DNA of 64,000 bases. Origin: Hyaloperonospora brassicae (taxonomy: Eukaryota > Oomycota > Peronosporomycetes > Peronosporales > Peronosporaceae). Below are positions 46,940 to 56,639 of the stretch, in pieces. Position 1 is the first letter of the stretch. Each line of letters opens with the position of its first letter. The stretch covers positions 124,001 through 188,000 of the forward strand of contig CANTFL010000467.1 in the NCBI GenBank assembly GCA_947650285.1, in the 5' to 3' direction. The notes beneath the pieces were generated by a model. The model searched no databases, was not told the DNA's origin, and saw nothing but the letters and a program-made list of their open reading frames with translations. Both the position numbers and the translations under genes were made by a program.

Positions 46940-48440
46940 TGGCGAATGGGCAATCCTGCCGAGAGTATTTTAAACTTCCACGAATCCTCCGACTCCGGCT
47001 ACCCTCACCATTTCACCAGATATCGGTATTGACCCTGACGACGACGTCGTTTCAGGAGTCTCTCCACATGGAACTGGCGGTTCCCTTGTTCATCGAGCAG
47101 CGTCGGAGGTGGTCTGTATACCAAATGAGGAGCATGAAAAGATGTTTCTCGAGATGATTGGTCTCCGTGAGACATTGGGTAAGACCCATAATGCGTTTGA
47201 CGCGACGCAAGCCCGTGTCCAGGCGTTGGAGTTGGGCCAAGCCAGGAAGGAGGCTCAGCTTGACCTCCTGACAGGGATTCAGCAGCCGATAGCAAGGCCA
47301 AACTATGTGGCGCAAGCGCCTCCAAGTTCACATGGGACGGAACTCGATACGGCTTTAGCAATCCCACGTAGAACACGGGGTGTGTGCGCAGTTTGCGCGG
47401 AAGGTTGAGCGTATGCGCAAGTCCCTTCTTGGCGACGACCGTGAATGGTCCAATGAAGCGCGGACGCAATTTTGTCTTGAAGACGGCGGACACTACATTT
47501 ATAGGTAGGTGTTTAGAATTGAGTAGAACTTGGTCTCCGACCTCATAATGTTCAATACAACCTCTGCCTTTAGCATCGTCTTATTCCTTCTGCATGTCTT
47601 GGCCATCATCCAGTGAGTCACGCACATGTCGTAAGACATTCAAAAGCGTTGCGAGAAACTCGCTTACCTGTTTTTGAACACTAGCAGGGCTGATATCATC
47701 AAGCAGATCGGCAACTCCTCCCCATCCAAGCCCTAAACCACGCAGTGGTAGCGATAACGGAACGCGAGGGTGTGTGAGACCATTTACATAGATCGGTAGG
47801 TAGCCGGTGGAGGCATGCACGGCGTTATTCAACGCATACTCAACGACAGGGAGTATCGAAATCTAACGCTTAGTTGTTTCAGTGCAAACACTACGCAAGA
47901 TGTAACCGATGATGCTTTATTCGCTCGGTTTGACCATCAGTCTGCGGTTGATCCGCTGTAAACATGTCTAAACGTGTGCCTATCACCTGAAATATGGACT
48001 TCCAAAACTTCCCAGTGAACCGGGGATCTCTATCAGAGACATTTGCCAATGGCAAACCGTGTTGTCGAAACACGCGATTGATAAACAGCGTTGCTGTATT
48101 CTTAGCATCAATTGTATTCTGCACCGCTGCTAAGTGAGCCATCTTGCTCAAACGGTCAACAAAGACCACAATACCCGTATTGCCTTGTGTATCGTTTAGT
48201 GAACCGAACAGGTTATCCATACTGATGGAATCCCAACACCCCTTGGGTACAGAAAACTAGCCAGCGGCGCGGCCGCGTGAGGTAAGGGTTTTACCCGTTG
48301 ACACATTGCACACGTACGCACATATGGGCTCACCCATTTGTATAGTTTAGGCCACCAATAGAATTGTCTAACTGAGCCACAGGTCTTTTCACGACCGAGA
48401 TGACCACTCAACGCAATATCATGTGCTTCATAGAGGATCC
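46940..48440 (-). pseudogene. Gypsy element 1 integrase with chromodomain, broken
   Basis: An HHCC finger is readable: H-D-I-A-L-S-G-H then C-A-M-C. The catalytic core is 48220-47891: M-D-N-L-F-G, V-F-V-D-R-L-S-K-M-A-H, S-D-R-D-P-R-F and T-D-G-Q-T-E-R, so D, D and E all survive. 47832-47581 continues with N-A-V-H-A-S-T-G. The frame 47493-47005 has the GPF module (L-R-P-R-F-I-G-P-F, H-P-V-F-Y-V-G-L-L-K-P-Y-R), a spacer, and a chromodomain beginning R-Q-F-H-V-E-R-L-L and running to Y-R-Y-L-V-K-W. Directly after L-V-K-W come two stops within three codons, then P-E-S-E-D-S-W in the same phase. Confidence 0.85.
47109..47340 (+). other. Antisense coiled-coil-like frame opposite the integrase-chromodomain spacer, element 1
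   Basis: A plus-strand frame with heptad-like content: K-M-F-L-E-M-I-G-L-R-E-T-L-G-K, T-Q-A-R-V-Q-A-L-E-L-G-Q-A-R-K-E-A-Q-L-D-L-L. It overlaps the minus-strand spacer between the GPF module and the chromodomain. Element 2 has a coiled coil antisense to the same spacer. Translation of a Leu/Gln-rich strand can mimic coiled coils, so this alone is weak. Confidence 0.35.
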
Positions 48441-48446
48441 GATTCT

Positions 48447-49089
48447 TTAACTCTCATCATGAGGGAAAACGGTGCGAGGGGTATACTCCACATCGTCGAT
48501 ATAGCACAACAAGCCTTGATCGATGGAATATCGATGTAGCCCCGCACGTAATCGAAGCGACAATTCTATGTATGAGTCCTCGAACCCCTCGCTGACTAGA
48601 GCACGTAGCAGAGCTACACAGTGTTCATCGTTGGCATATGCCGTTCGCATTAGGTCAGTGACCGGCGACTGAGTCGTAGCATGACCAATATCATAGTCAG
48701 GCCTGCGTGACAACGCATCAGCCAAAGCATTCTGCTTGCCCGGCTTATACTTCACATCGAAGTTGTACTCGGTAAAGAAGATAAGCTAACGATCAATTCG
48801 TTGAGAGCGATGAGGCGACTAGGTCGCAGCGCATAGTGACGCATGATCTGTATAGATCACAAACAGCTTAAAATCCAAGAAGATGAACTCTAAATTTGAC
48901 GAGTTCATACTTCATTGCAAGTAGCTCTTTGTAATGAACAGGATAGTTCTTTTCTGCAGCCTTCAGATGCCGCGACTTATGCGCAATGACGCGTTCCCAT
49001 CCATCATCATCTGTTTGTAACATGGTGCTACCTATGGCAAAGTCAGATGCGTCATAAACGACACTGAAAGATCGATCAGGATCAGGCAA
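48447..49089 (-). pseudogene. Gypsy element 1 RNase H and connection domain, broken
   Basis: Frame 49089-48868 has V-V-Y-D-A-S-D-F-A-I-G, S-R-H-L-K-A-A-E-K-N-Y and Y-K-E-L-L-A-M-K-Y, the RNase H core. T-D-H-A-S-L follows in a shifted frame near 48850. Frame 48755-48447 has K-Q-N-A-L-A-D-A-L-S-R-R-P-D, the standard end of the domain. Confidence 0.85.
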
Positions 49090-49098
49090 ATCAAAGAT

Positions 49099-50051
49099 TT
49101 ACGCATGAAGGATACGCTCCTTTACTGCTTGAAAAGCATCATTCTTAATGATAGTCCAGCACCATTCCACATCCTTTTTACGGAGATTGGATAATGGCCG
49201 AGCCATATATGCGTAATTCGCATTGTATTTGAGTAAGTAATTGGCAAGGCCAAGCCACTTACGTTGATCCTTTTGGTTCTTTGGAACCGGCCAATAAAAT
49301 ATGGCATTTGCCTTAGCGGGATCCGCTCGAAGGCCTCGATTACCAATAAAGCACCCAATAAAGTAGATCTCTTCTGCATCAAAGATGCACTCAGACGCGT
49401 TAGCGTACAACTTATTCGTGCGCATGCACTCGAGCACCGCTCGTAAATGGTCAATGTGATTGTCCACATCCGGCCGACCGTTTATAGCACTACTATGGAC
49501 AAAGATGTCATCAAAGTACGTCTGTGCATATACTCTGTGAGGTCTGAACAGACGCGTCACACGACGATTAAATGTAGATCGGGCATTAAATAAACCTGTG
49601 GCATCACAAGCCACTACCAGAGCATATCGCTTGGAGTGCTGACTGCTGTCAGCGGGATATCACTCTTAAGCATGAGCAACTGATAGTAACCATCGACTAG
49701 GTCGAGTGCACTGTACATTGTACATCCCAACAGATTGTTCTGAAGAAAAATTTATCGAGGGATTGGTGTCTGATCCGTGATAGTGGCAGCATTAAGCTTA
49801 TTGTAAGCATGAGCAATGCGCCACTTTACATATGGCTTTCTGACACAGAAGGTCGGTGTGGAATGGGGAGATTTGCTCTCACGTACCATTCCTGCCGCGT
49901 GTTTTGCACAAAAGAAGTCGTCAATGACGTCACACTGTTCCTTCGGTAAAGGCCACTGCCTTGTTACGCAGTATTCAGTTCCATGAACCAAATAAATTTT
50001 ATGACGTAAACCTCTATCGGGAGGCAAGACGGACGGTGGACTGTGACACAT
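49099..50051 (-). pseudogene. Gypsy element 1 reverse transcriptase, broken
   Basis: The frame 50051-49752 has Q-W-P-L-P-K-E-Q, S-P-H-S-T-P-T-F-C-V-R-K-P and W-R-I-A-H-A-Y-N-K-L-N. The interval 49750-49620 holds S-A-L-D-L-V-D-G-Y-Y-Q and A-V-S-T-P-S with a shift. The frame 49614-49099 has T-Y-F-D-D-I-F-V-H-S, the intact catalytic Asp pair, then I-Y-F-I-G-C-F-I-G and W-P-V-P-K-N. Confidence 0.85.
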
Positions 50052-51009
50052 TACGTCCTATAAATCCTTTACCAAAGGATAGAATGGATCAAGAGGATCC
50101 TAAATGATCGAAGATCCACTGCGGGCATCCAATGCCGCCTTTGTGTCCTCTTGGACAGACTCATCCAATAACGAGGATGAGTTCAGCTCAATATCCGACC
50201 GAATGACCCGCAAACTCGGATAATTCTCCTGCCTGTAAGGCTTGGATAAATACGCCGTCAGACATTTCGTCTAGGTCAAAGAGAGTATCCAAGGATGGAA
50301 GAGTCTCAAGACTGATGTTGCCATCAATCTGGCCAGTCAACCCATTGACAAGTAAATATTTTGTATTATTACCATAATCACTTCGTGACTTCTCAGACGT
50401 TGAGCGCTTACCAGTTGCCACCCTACGCTGGGATTGATTCCTCAAAGAAACCTTAATCCTCCTAGAGGCCGGATCAGTAGGGTCCCCGTGGTTGCTATTT
50501 ATCTAGCACGCTCTATATGGGATCTCATGTCTTGAACGACATCTGGTGAAGTGTTACGTAACTCGAACACTTCACCCAGTGGATTTACACGTACCACTTC
50601 ACGTACAGCATCCGGGCCAAGCCCTGAATACTCTGGCTTCTCGCCATTAATGTCATTACCGACATTCGGTGAGGTGCCATCTCGGCTGCCCTCACTCGGT
50701 GAAATTTTACGTGCTACTTTAATCATATCAGAGGAAATACCTTCTTGATGGCTTGGCCCTGGACCGACCATGCTTGCAGCATGCAGTGATTCAGTATTAC
50801 AACGAGTTTCAAACAATAAAGTATCATCGTTTCATATACGGTATAATAGCTCCACTTAATCTTTATATCATTGACATTGGAGTTAACTTATTAGGGCGTA
50901 TCCATGTCCAGTACGTTTACATCCTCTGTCAACGGCTCGTGAAAATAGTGCTTTTGTTGCCTTGCGAATGTGGGTCTATGACTCTCCACAGATTTGCTGG
51001 AAACATTGC
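50052..51009 (-). other. Gypsy element 1 protease-RT linker
   Basis: About 950 bases between the protease and RT. Open minus frames at 50816-50499 and 50445-50188 are acidic and hydrophilic with no motif, as expected for the linker of this family. Confidence 0.45.
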
Positions 51010-51345
51010 GCGTTGCTCCTAAGGTCTTAGACATCCAATCAATCCATAGCTCATGGCGTTCAAGCTAAATTATACCCAGGACGAGATCAGATCTCGAAAC
51101 CAAATCGAGGACAAGACAGCGTTCAATGCTGTCAAAGTCCAAAAACTTCACACGTAATTTCAACGGAACTTTAGGCCCGTGACTCGACTACTAGTCGCTA
51201 AACGAACGGTGATCGAATCACCTTCATGCGCTTTGATCGCTTCATCGTATCGCTGACTCCCCTCAAGGGAACTACGTCTAGTATAATTGCATGATGCTAT
51301 GGAGTCGATCATGATCGACCACTGCTTCTCAAAGCCTAAACTTTC
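51010..51345 (-). pseudogene. Gypsy element 1 aspartic protease, active site lost
   Basis: The active-site strand reads W-S-I-M-I-D-S-I-A-S-C-N-Y-T-R where the family has D-S/T/C-G-A-S, so the invariant Gly is Ile. Downstream is G-D-S-I-T-V-R-L-A-T, then a frame change, then C-L-V-L-D-L-V-S-R-S-D-L-V-L-G-I-I and E-R-H-E-L-W-I-D-W, the conserved C-terminal half. The changed Gly and the frameshift each argue against activity. Confidence 0.7.
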
Positions 51346-51549
51346 GCCTCATCGACTAACAAGCCAGGCTTGTATCCACGCTCTGTGCTGGCGGGCACAG
51401 AGCTCAGTGGGGCTAAGCCCTGTTTCACTCTACCTCGTAGAGAAGCAACAGAACTCTGTTACTCCCCAGTAGGGAGCCTTGCACCTTCTGGGTATCCACG
51501 TTTTCGTGTTATACCAGGTTTCTGGTTGAGGCCGTGGTTTCGCCTCATA

Positions 51550-52305
51550 ATAGTCTGTCGTTACTTACGCAAAGAACAAGTGGTACGCAAGTGTTAAGTG
51601 CTTCCGTACATATTTCAGCGTCTCACATCCTGTCATTGCTCTGCAACATGAAGCTCAGCTTCACCTTCATCTTCAGCATGGCTGAGATCTATCAGGTCGG
51701 GCTTACAGTAAGCCGAAGTATTTGCTGAGACTGCCCTCGCAAAGTTCGGATTGTATCCGTTCCTACCAAGTCTGGCCGACTTGAAGTTGTGCTCAGCATT
51801 CAGAGCGATGCCCACCGCCTCTTCAAAAGTAGAGGGATGAACCCGAAAGACCTCAGTCCTGGCAACGGCATCGCGAAGACCTTCTATGAAGACAGTCACA
51901 TAGACTGATTCAGGAAGAGGGTCAGACTGCATAGCAACCATCAGAGTTCTCAACTCTTGGACATAGTCCGTTAGCTCATTCTTACCCTGACGGGTAGACA
52001 AGAAGAGTGAGCAACACGATAAGCCTGTTTAGGCGGCGAGAAAACTCGCAAAAGGTCTAACTTTAGCGAATCCCATGTGGGAAACGCAAAGTCAGCCGAC
52101 GTGCCACACGTCAGTGCCCACTCCCTAGATCTTCCGTCGAGCTTAGAAATAGCCATCGAGACCCGCTGGCACTCTAATGAGATATGTCCAGAGCTCATGG
52201 CCATCTCAATCTCACGGATCCAGAGGTTAGGTTTTCCATCTCCTTCCCGGAGTAATCTTTAACTTCTACCCTAAGGGAACGAGGCTTAGCCTCTATAGTT
52301 GACAT
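51550..52305 (-). pseudogene. Gypsy element 1 Gag, broken
   Basis: The start is the Met at 52305 (M-S-T-I-E-A-K-P-R-S-L-R-V). A shift near 52230 leads to I-S-L-E-C-Q-R-V-S-M-A-I-S-K-L-D-G and D-L-L-R-V-F-S-P-P-K-Q-A-Y-R. Another near 52000 leads to S-T-R-Q-G-K-N-E-L-T-D-Y-V-Q-E-L-R-T-L, the conserved capsid segment. The remains of a zinc knuckle (Y-G-S-T-x-H-L-R-T-T-C) are near 51570 with a stop inside and the first Cys pair lost. Confidence 0.75.
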
Positions 52306-52553
52306 CGCCACGTAGCGTGTTGGTAGCCGACGCTGCTTAATTTTGAAAATGCCCTTACAGGACCGTTACATACTGCATGAAGGTCTCGACCCGTGCATTG
52401 AGCACATCGGGACCTTCTGCAGTTAGAAACTCCACATATTCTGGGCCCACGGCCGCGGTCAGCTTATGAAGCGCGACCTTTGAGCCTCAGAGAGGGGCGT
52501 GGATTGCTCCTTCCTCACAGAGGCTCAGTCGTAACGACTCAGGCGTAAATTGA

Positions 52554-52569
52554 CTACGAATGCTACCAA
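52554..52569 (-). other. Gypsy element 1 primer binding site
   Basis: Directly inside the 5' LTR the minus strand reads TGGTAGCATTCGTAG. The leading TGG is what a tRNA 3' CCA end would pair with, and element 2 has TGGTAGCA at the same place. An initiator-Met-type primer is possible but not proven. Confidence 0.5.
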
Positions 52570-52570
52570 G

Positions 52571-53045
52571 TGTAGCGGAGCTACACAGCTCCTTAAGTCA
52601 GAGGAAGACTTAACGCTCTACGAGAATCTTTGGTTCGAAGAACCAGACTCAGAGAATCAACAAGCTCAGAGAGCTTACGGTCCCTGTTCCAGGGGGACCA
52701 AAAGTATCAAGAGAATGACAATACAGAGTGCTTAAGAGCAGCTACATTTACAGGTGTTGCTAGCTCTTCCGATCAAGACGCCTCGTAGGGCAGTGTATCT
52801 TAATGGTCAAAAAAGAATATGAACTTTATTTCTTCTTTTAAATAAAAAGAACACCTTTGAACAAAGTAATTAATCTACTCGCTAATGTACCAAATAAATC
52901 TCTCAAAAGATCTCGTAATCAATGGTTGACAGACACCAGTCTTCAAAAATTGATACTTTGTTCATATACCAATATAAAGGGAAACCCAATCCCTTGTGTG
53001 CACCACACCCATTGTTGACTACCAGTCGACGTGTAAAATGTTACA
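52571..53045 (-). repeat. Gypsy element 1 5' LTR
   Basis: Direct repeat partner of 45498-45950, about 20 bases longer from an indel near 52590. Its plus-strand left end is a small inverted repeat (TGTAGC GGA GCTACA). Confidence 0.85.
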
Positions 53046-54545
53046 GTTGTTGTCCAGTTTCATCGGTGGTCCACCATGCAAGCCTATGCTTTTAAGTGTG
53101 CTTCTCTCTCGGTAAAGACAGATATACATGGTCACTTACGTGACGATCAAGTGAAGTTAACGCTAGACGGTGACATCATTCCGCCGCTAAATATTTCGGA
53201 AAGCTCCAAGTACCTTGGGATGGGTGACGGATTCAATCATGCCAAGCACCGTGGATTGATGGGACCTTTTATAAAATACATGAAGTGCATGATGGCAGCG
53301 ATTTTTTGCTCCTCGCTCGCACCGTGGCAGAAGACGAAGGCACTCAAGACATCTGTTTATCCCAAGGCGGACTATCTGTTGCGACACGTACAAGCTTAAA
53401 AGACACAGCTGGACAGTGTGGACTCAGCCTTGACACGTGGCTTACGTCATCTTCTGAAGCTCAACCAGTCCAGCACGACTGCCATGTTTCACGCTCCAGT
53501 TGCCGCCGGTGGTTTAGGTTTTACCCCGCTTGTCGACCTTCGAGATGTGCTACAGATCAGTCATGCATGGCAGATGCTGCACTCATCAGACCTGCTTATT
53601 CGTGATGTTTCTCAAGAGCAAGTGTGGCAGGAATTCCAGAAGATATTTTTTATGGACCCATACCATTGGCGTGGACGTATACCCACGGCTATCCAGATCT
53701 ACCAAAATGGAGATCTCAATTTTTCACCATTTGCCCGCCGGAAGCGCAAGTCTTGAGATATTAGGTCGTTGCGGGTGGACGTCAAGAACTATCTGAATGC
53801 CAGTGGATTGAATCTGATGACCAAACCAATAAAGACGGAAGATGGAGCCGAGACGGAAGATGGGACCGAGACGAAAACGATGTTACAACTCAAGCTACCA
53901 CATCGCTTTGAGGTACTACAGCACATCGACATCAGCCGCCAGCTTCACCAGCCCTTCAAATAAACGGCGAGTGAGCGATTGGAAGAATTGAGGGCTCAGC
54001 TAACGGTTTGCGGGCTATTGATAGAGCCAGAAGCTGTTTTCCTTCTCATGGTGGTGGAATGAGCGATGCAAAGTTCCGTTTTGCTTTGCAGGTTTGAGTT
54101 GATGTGGTGCCTACTCGCTCTGTTCTCAAACGGTGGAATGAGCGTGGTAGTGCGTCTTGTCGTCACTCATAATGCCATCACGATATAACTCCCCGAATGT
54201 TCTTTAAAACTGGTCAGGCAATTCTTGCGCCATTGATGGTCTCCACAACCGTGTGCTCGAGATGATTAAGCATGAGGTGGATCTTATGTTTTCCAAGACC
54301 TCCGGCCGTTTGAAGGCTCGTTTCGACACAAATGTGGGGGGTCTACCGGGACGTCGATTGCGTCCCGATATCCAGATTGTTGACGCGGCCTCCAAGGCGG
54401 CTCACATTTGTGACCTAGCCATTGCGTTTGAATCTCAGAAGACGGACGATCCCGCTGAAGGTAACATGCATATTCGTCATGCGGAAAAGTTGATGAAGTA
54501 ACAGCGTGCAAAGATGTTTTGGGATACGATGGGATGGCGAGTGCA
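53046..54545 (+). pseudogene. REL-endonuclease-type LINE, 3' part (thumb and PD-D/E-xK-like endonuclease)
   Basis: The continuation of the LINE cut at 45497. 53076-53399 has F-K-C-A-S-L-S-V, S-S-K-Y-L-G-M-G and K-A-L-K-T-S-V-Y-P-K-A-D-Y, the thumb region after the Asp pair. 53418-53756 has A-P-V-A-A-G-G-L-G-F-T-P-L. 53836-53875 carries a duplicated 18-base unit (E-D-G-x-E-T). 54253-54501 has L-R-P-D-I-Q-I-V-D and H-I-C-D-L-A-I-A-F-E, the Asp-containing strands of a restriction-like endonuclease. A CCHC finger expected before it is not recognisable. Together with the 5' part this places the element near the R2/NeSL group; the clade is inferred. Confidence 0.65.
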
Positions 54546-55164
54546 AGTTCCGGATTGGATTCAATGATAATTGCAATCGGTGCTGCCCTCAAATTATAAG
54601 GTGTTGAAGGAGCAGCCGCAATTGACCAATCGGAACGCAAGCCAGCTCAATCGTCCGAATTCGGTGGCATGTGTTGAGGCAAGCTGCAAAGCATGGAGGA
54701 TGCATTGAGTCGGATTAAATATAGGTGATACGTCAAGAAACGCGAGGCCACCTGTGGCTCCCATGTCTCGATCACACTTGCCGTTCTCATGACCTTTGTA
54801 CCAAATTACAAGACAGGCGCCGATACCTTCTTCAGTATCATCGACATTGGGGACATCTATTTCATCTCGACAGCCACTTCGGGCTTCTACGCGGTGGGAT
54901 CCACCTTGTTTTCCGAAGCCCCCGACTAATGTCTCTTCACGCCGGACCGGCAAACGATAAGGACCTCGTCGGGGTTAAGTGATTTCATCTACAGCTCCGG
55001 AATCCTGTCGAGCCCACGACATCAACCTCAATCCCAGCCCTCGACTTTAACTTCGCGATCTATCTGTCAGCCATAATCAAGTTCGACCTAACAGCCTCGA
55101 AGATCTTCACGCCCGCAGCCCCGAGTCCATCTTCAGGTACTTCGCGACGGCGCCACTGCCAGCA
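54546..55164. other. Interval after the REL-type LINE, unassigned
   Basis: Probably includes the LINE 3' end up to about 54700 (plus-strand L-K-E-Q-P-Q-L-T-N-R-N-A-S-Q-L follows the endonuclease). Beyond it overlapping frames on both strands (54594-54953 minus, 54725-54982 plus) show no recognised motif. Confidence 0.4.
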
Positions 55165-55505
55165 GGAACTATTAGTTCTGGGACCTGTTTTGGCCCACCC
55201 GGGACTCTCCAGCAAGAACACCGCCGTTCCAAGCCCAATGTAGCCATATAGCCCTTAGTTGTAGCACTACATGCGGATTTTGTTCGTCCTGTCTACCCAA
55301 TTCTCGCTGATTTTTCGTACCACGGATGACTACTAATTGGCGTTCAATATACGTATAAAAACGAGGGCGTTGACATGAGCCGGAGCAGGCCCCTTGCACT
55401 CCGGTGCTGTAAGTGTTCAGGAATGCTCTTTTGAGTAATGCCACAGTATAATTTTGTCAGCGGGGGTGAGCGCGTGCGCCGCCCCCACCTCAACATCAAA
55501 CAATA
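55165..55505 (-). repeat. Dispersed unclassified repeat, copy 2 (inverted)
   Basis: Inverted match to 29097-29425. The minus-strand frame 55444-55172 is open for 90 codons and holds C-Q-R-P-R-F-Y-T-Y, L-R-A-I-W-L-H-W-A-W-N-G-G-V-L-A-G. In copy 1 the same phase is interrupted by one stop right before N-G-G-V. It lies at the left border of the GC-rich remnant. Confidence 0.65.
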
Positions 55506-56112
55506 CACACGCTTGATATAGACCTATTCTCCTTGTTCTTTTATTCTACTTCGTGTCTGCTGCTACGTCTGCTGCTGCGCGTCATGAACATCTTATCGCT
55601 GTTCGCGCGTGCCGAGCCATGTATAGCGGGTTGCTGCCTTCGGCGTTGCCGGTGAGAAGCACGCCTTCGAACGAGGTGACGACGTGGGACGAAGGTGCCG
55701 TGATCATTGCGAGCGCCTTCTTCAGCGTCGTTGGCGATGTCGACGACAATGCGCAAAGGACGATGATGTTGATGGCGCTGCTTCTGACGACGACAACCCC
55801 GCTGCTGACGCCGCCACTACCACCGCTACCGACGAGGTCGATGTTCCTGTCGGGGCCACCGGGTCGGCAAATCTAGCATTTGGTGCCGACTTGGACTGGA
55901 TGTGCACGGTGGGAAGCACCGACCTTCCCGCTGGTGCCGGTCTGACGCGTCCGATTCACAGCGATGATATTACCGTCGACGAGGAGGCTGGTCAAGCTAC
56001 TAACGACAACGACTATCCACACGGTGACGGTACATGTTATAAGAATTTTAGCATAGGGGGCAGACGATGAGCAGAAGCCTCTTGCCCTTCCTTGGCATCC
56101 ATGTTCGACTCA
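55506..56112 (+). pseudogene. GC-rich coding-like remnant, unassigned
   Basis: The stretch 55553-56070 is richer in G and C than its surroundings and reads on the plus strand as two overlapping frames joined by a probable frameshift near 55740. The second frame is Asp/Ala/Thr-rich (D-D-D-V-D-G-A-A-S-D-D-D-N-P-A-A-D) and continues with L-A-F-G-A-D-L-D-W-M-C and T-D-L-P-A-G-A-G-L-T-R-P-I-H. It ends close to the gypsy element 2 LTR, which may have cut it. An acidic, disordered N-terminus of a LINE or Gag ORF is one possibility; a host gene fragment is another. Confidence 0.35.
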
Positions 56113-56508
56113 CAATAAAACGGGCCACACCCTTGCGTGAACTTAGCGCAAGGGCTTGGGTGCCCCGACAGACGTACACGAGGCAAACGAGGAAGCGTAG
56201 ATAGGGAACAAGTAAAACTGTTGTATTAATATAATTAAGTCTTTTTGATACTGTCTCTCTGTTTAACCTGACTTAATTATGTTAATATAACTGAGTGTAT
56301 GGTGACGTCTCGTCAACACTCATTGCGCGCGTCCTGCGGCGATTGGTGGTTTATTATCATCACGATATCAACCAATGAACAGACGCTTTGGTCGCTTCAC
56401 CAATATCACCACTATTGGTGATATTGTTCAAAGAATTTTCAACGTAATATTCTTTATTGTCATTATCTCTTAAATGACAATTTTTATGTAACGGGCTGCC
56501 CCGTTCCA
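56113..56508 (-). repeat. Gypsy element 2 3' LTR
   Basis: 396 bases matching 63678-64000. The right end is the terminal inverted repeat TGTAACGGGC / GCCCCGTTCCA. The minus strand just inside reads AAGGGGGGTGA, a strong polypurine tract. Confidence 0.9.
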
Positions 56509-56639
56509 TCACCCCCCTTAACTGATAGTCACCGTGTGACTATCAAAAATATGGCGGCCATCCGTTGGGCGCCATTGGGACATGGAGCACTTGATGGGTC
56601 CGTTTCATTCATAACTCAACCTGACCTCGCATAGTTAAC

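Larger units (their letters stand above)
45498..53045 (-). mobile_element. Ty3/gypsy element 1 (chromodomain type), dead
   Basis: A 7.5-kb LTR retrotransposon read on the minus strand with gag, protease, RT, RNase H, integrase and chromodomain in Ty3/gypsy order. It is bounded by direct repeats of 453 and 475 bases that differ at many sites and by indels, so the insertion is not recent. It sits inside the RT domain of the REL-type LINE. All coding domains carry stops, shifts or lost catalytic residues. The region between chromodomain and 3' LTR (45951-46940) carries an open frame on the plus strand instead. Confidence 0.85.

Noticed and set aside
53836..53875. Duplicated 18-base unit as a possible minisatellite
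   Set aside because: Only two units, within a LINE coding frame (E-D-G-x-E-T); more likely a local duplication in the ORF.
54594..54953. 119-codon minus ORF after the REL-type LINE
   Set aside because: No motif, and the plus strand at its right part is equally open; strand cannot be decided.
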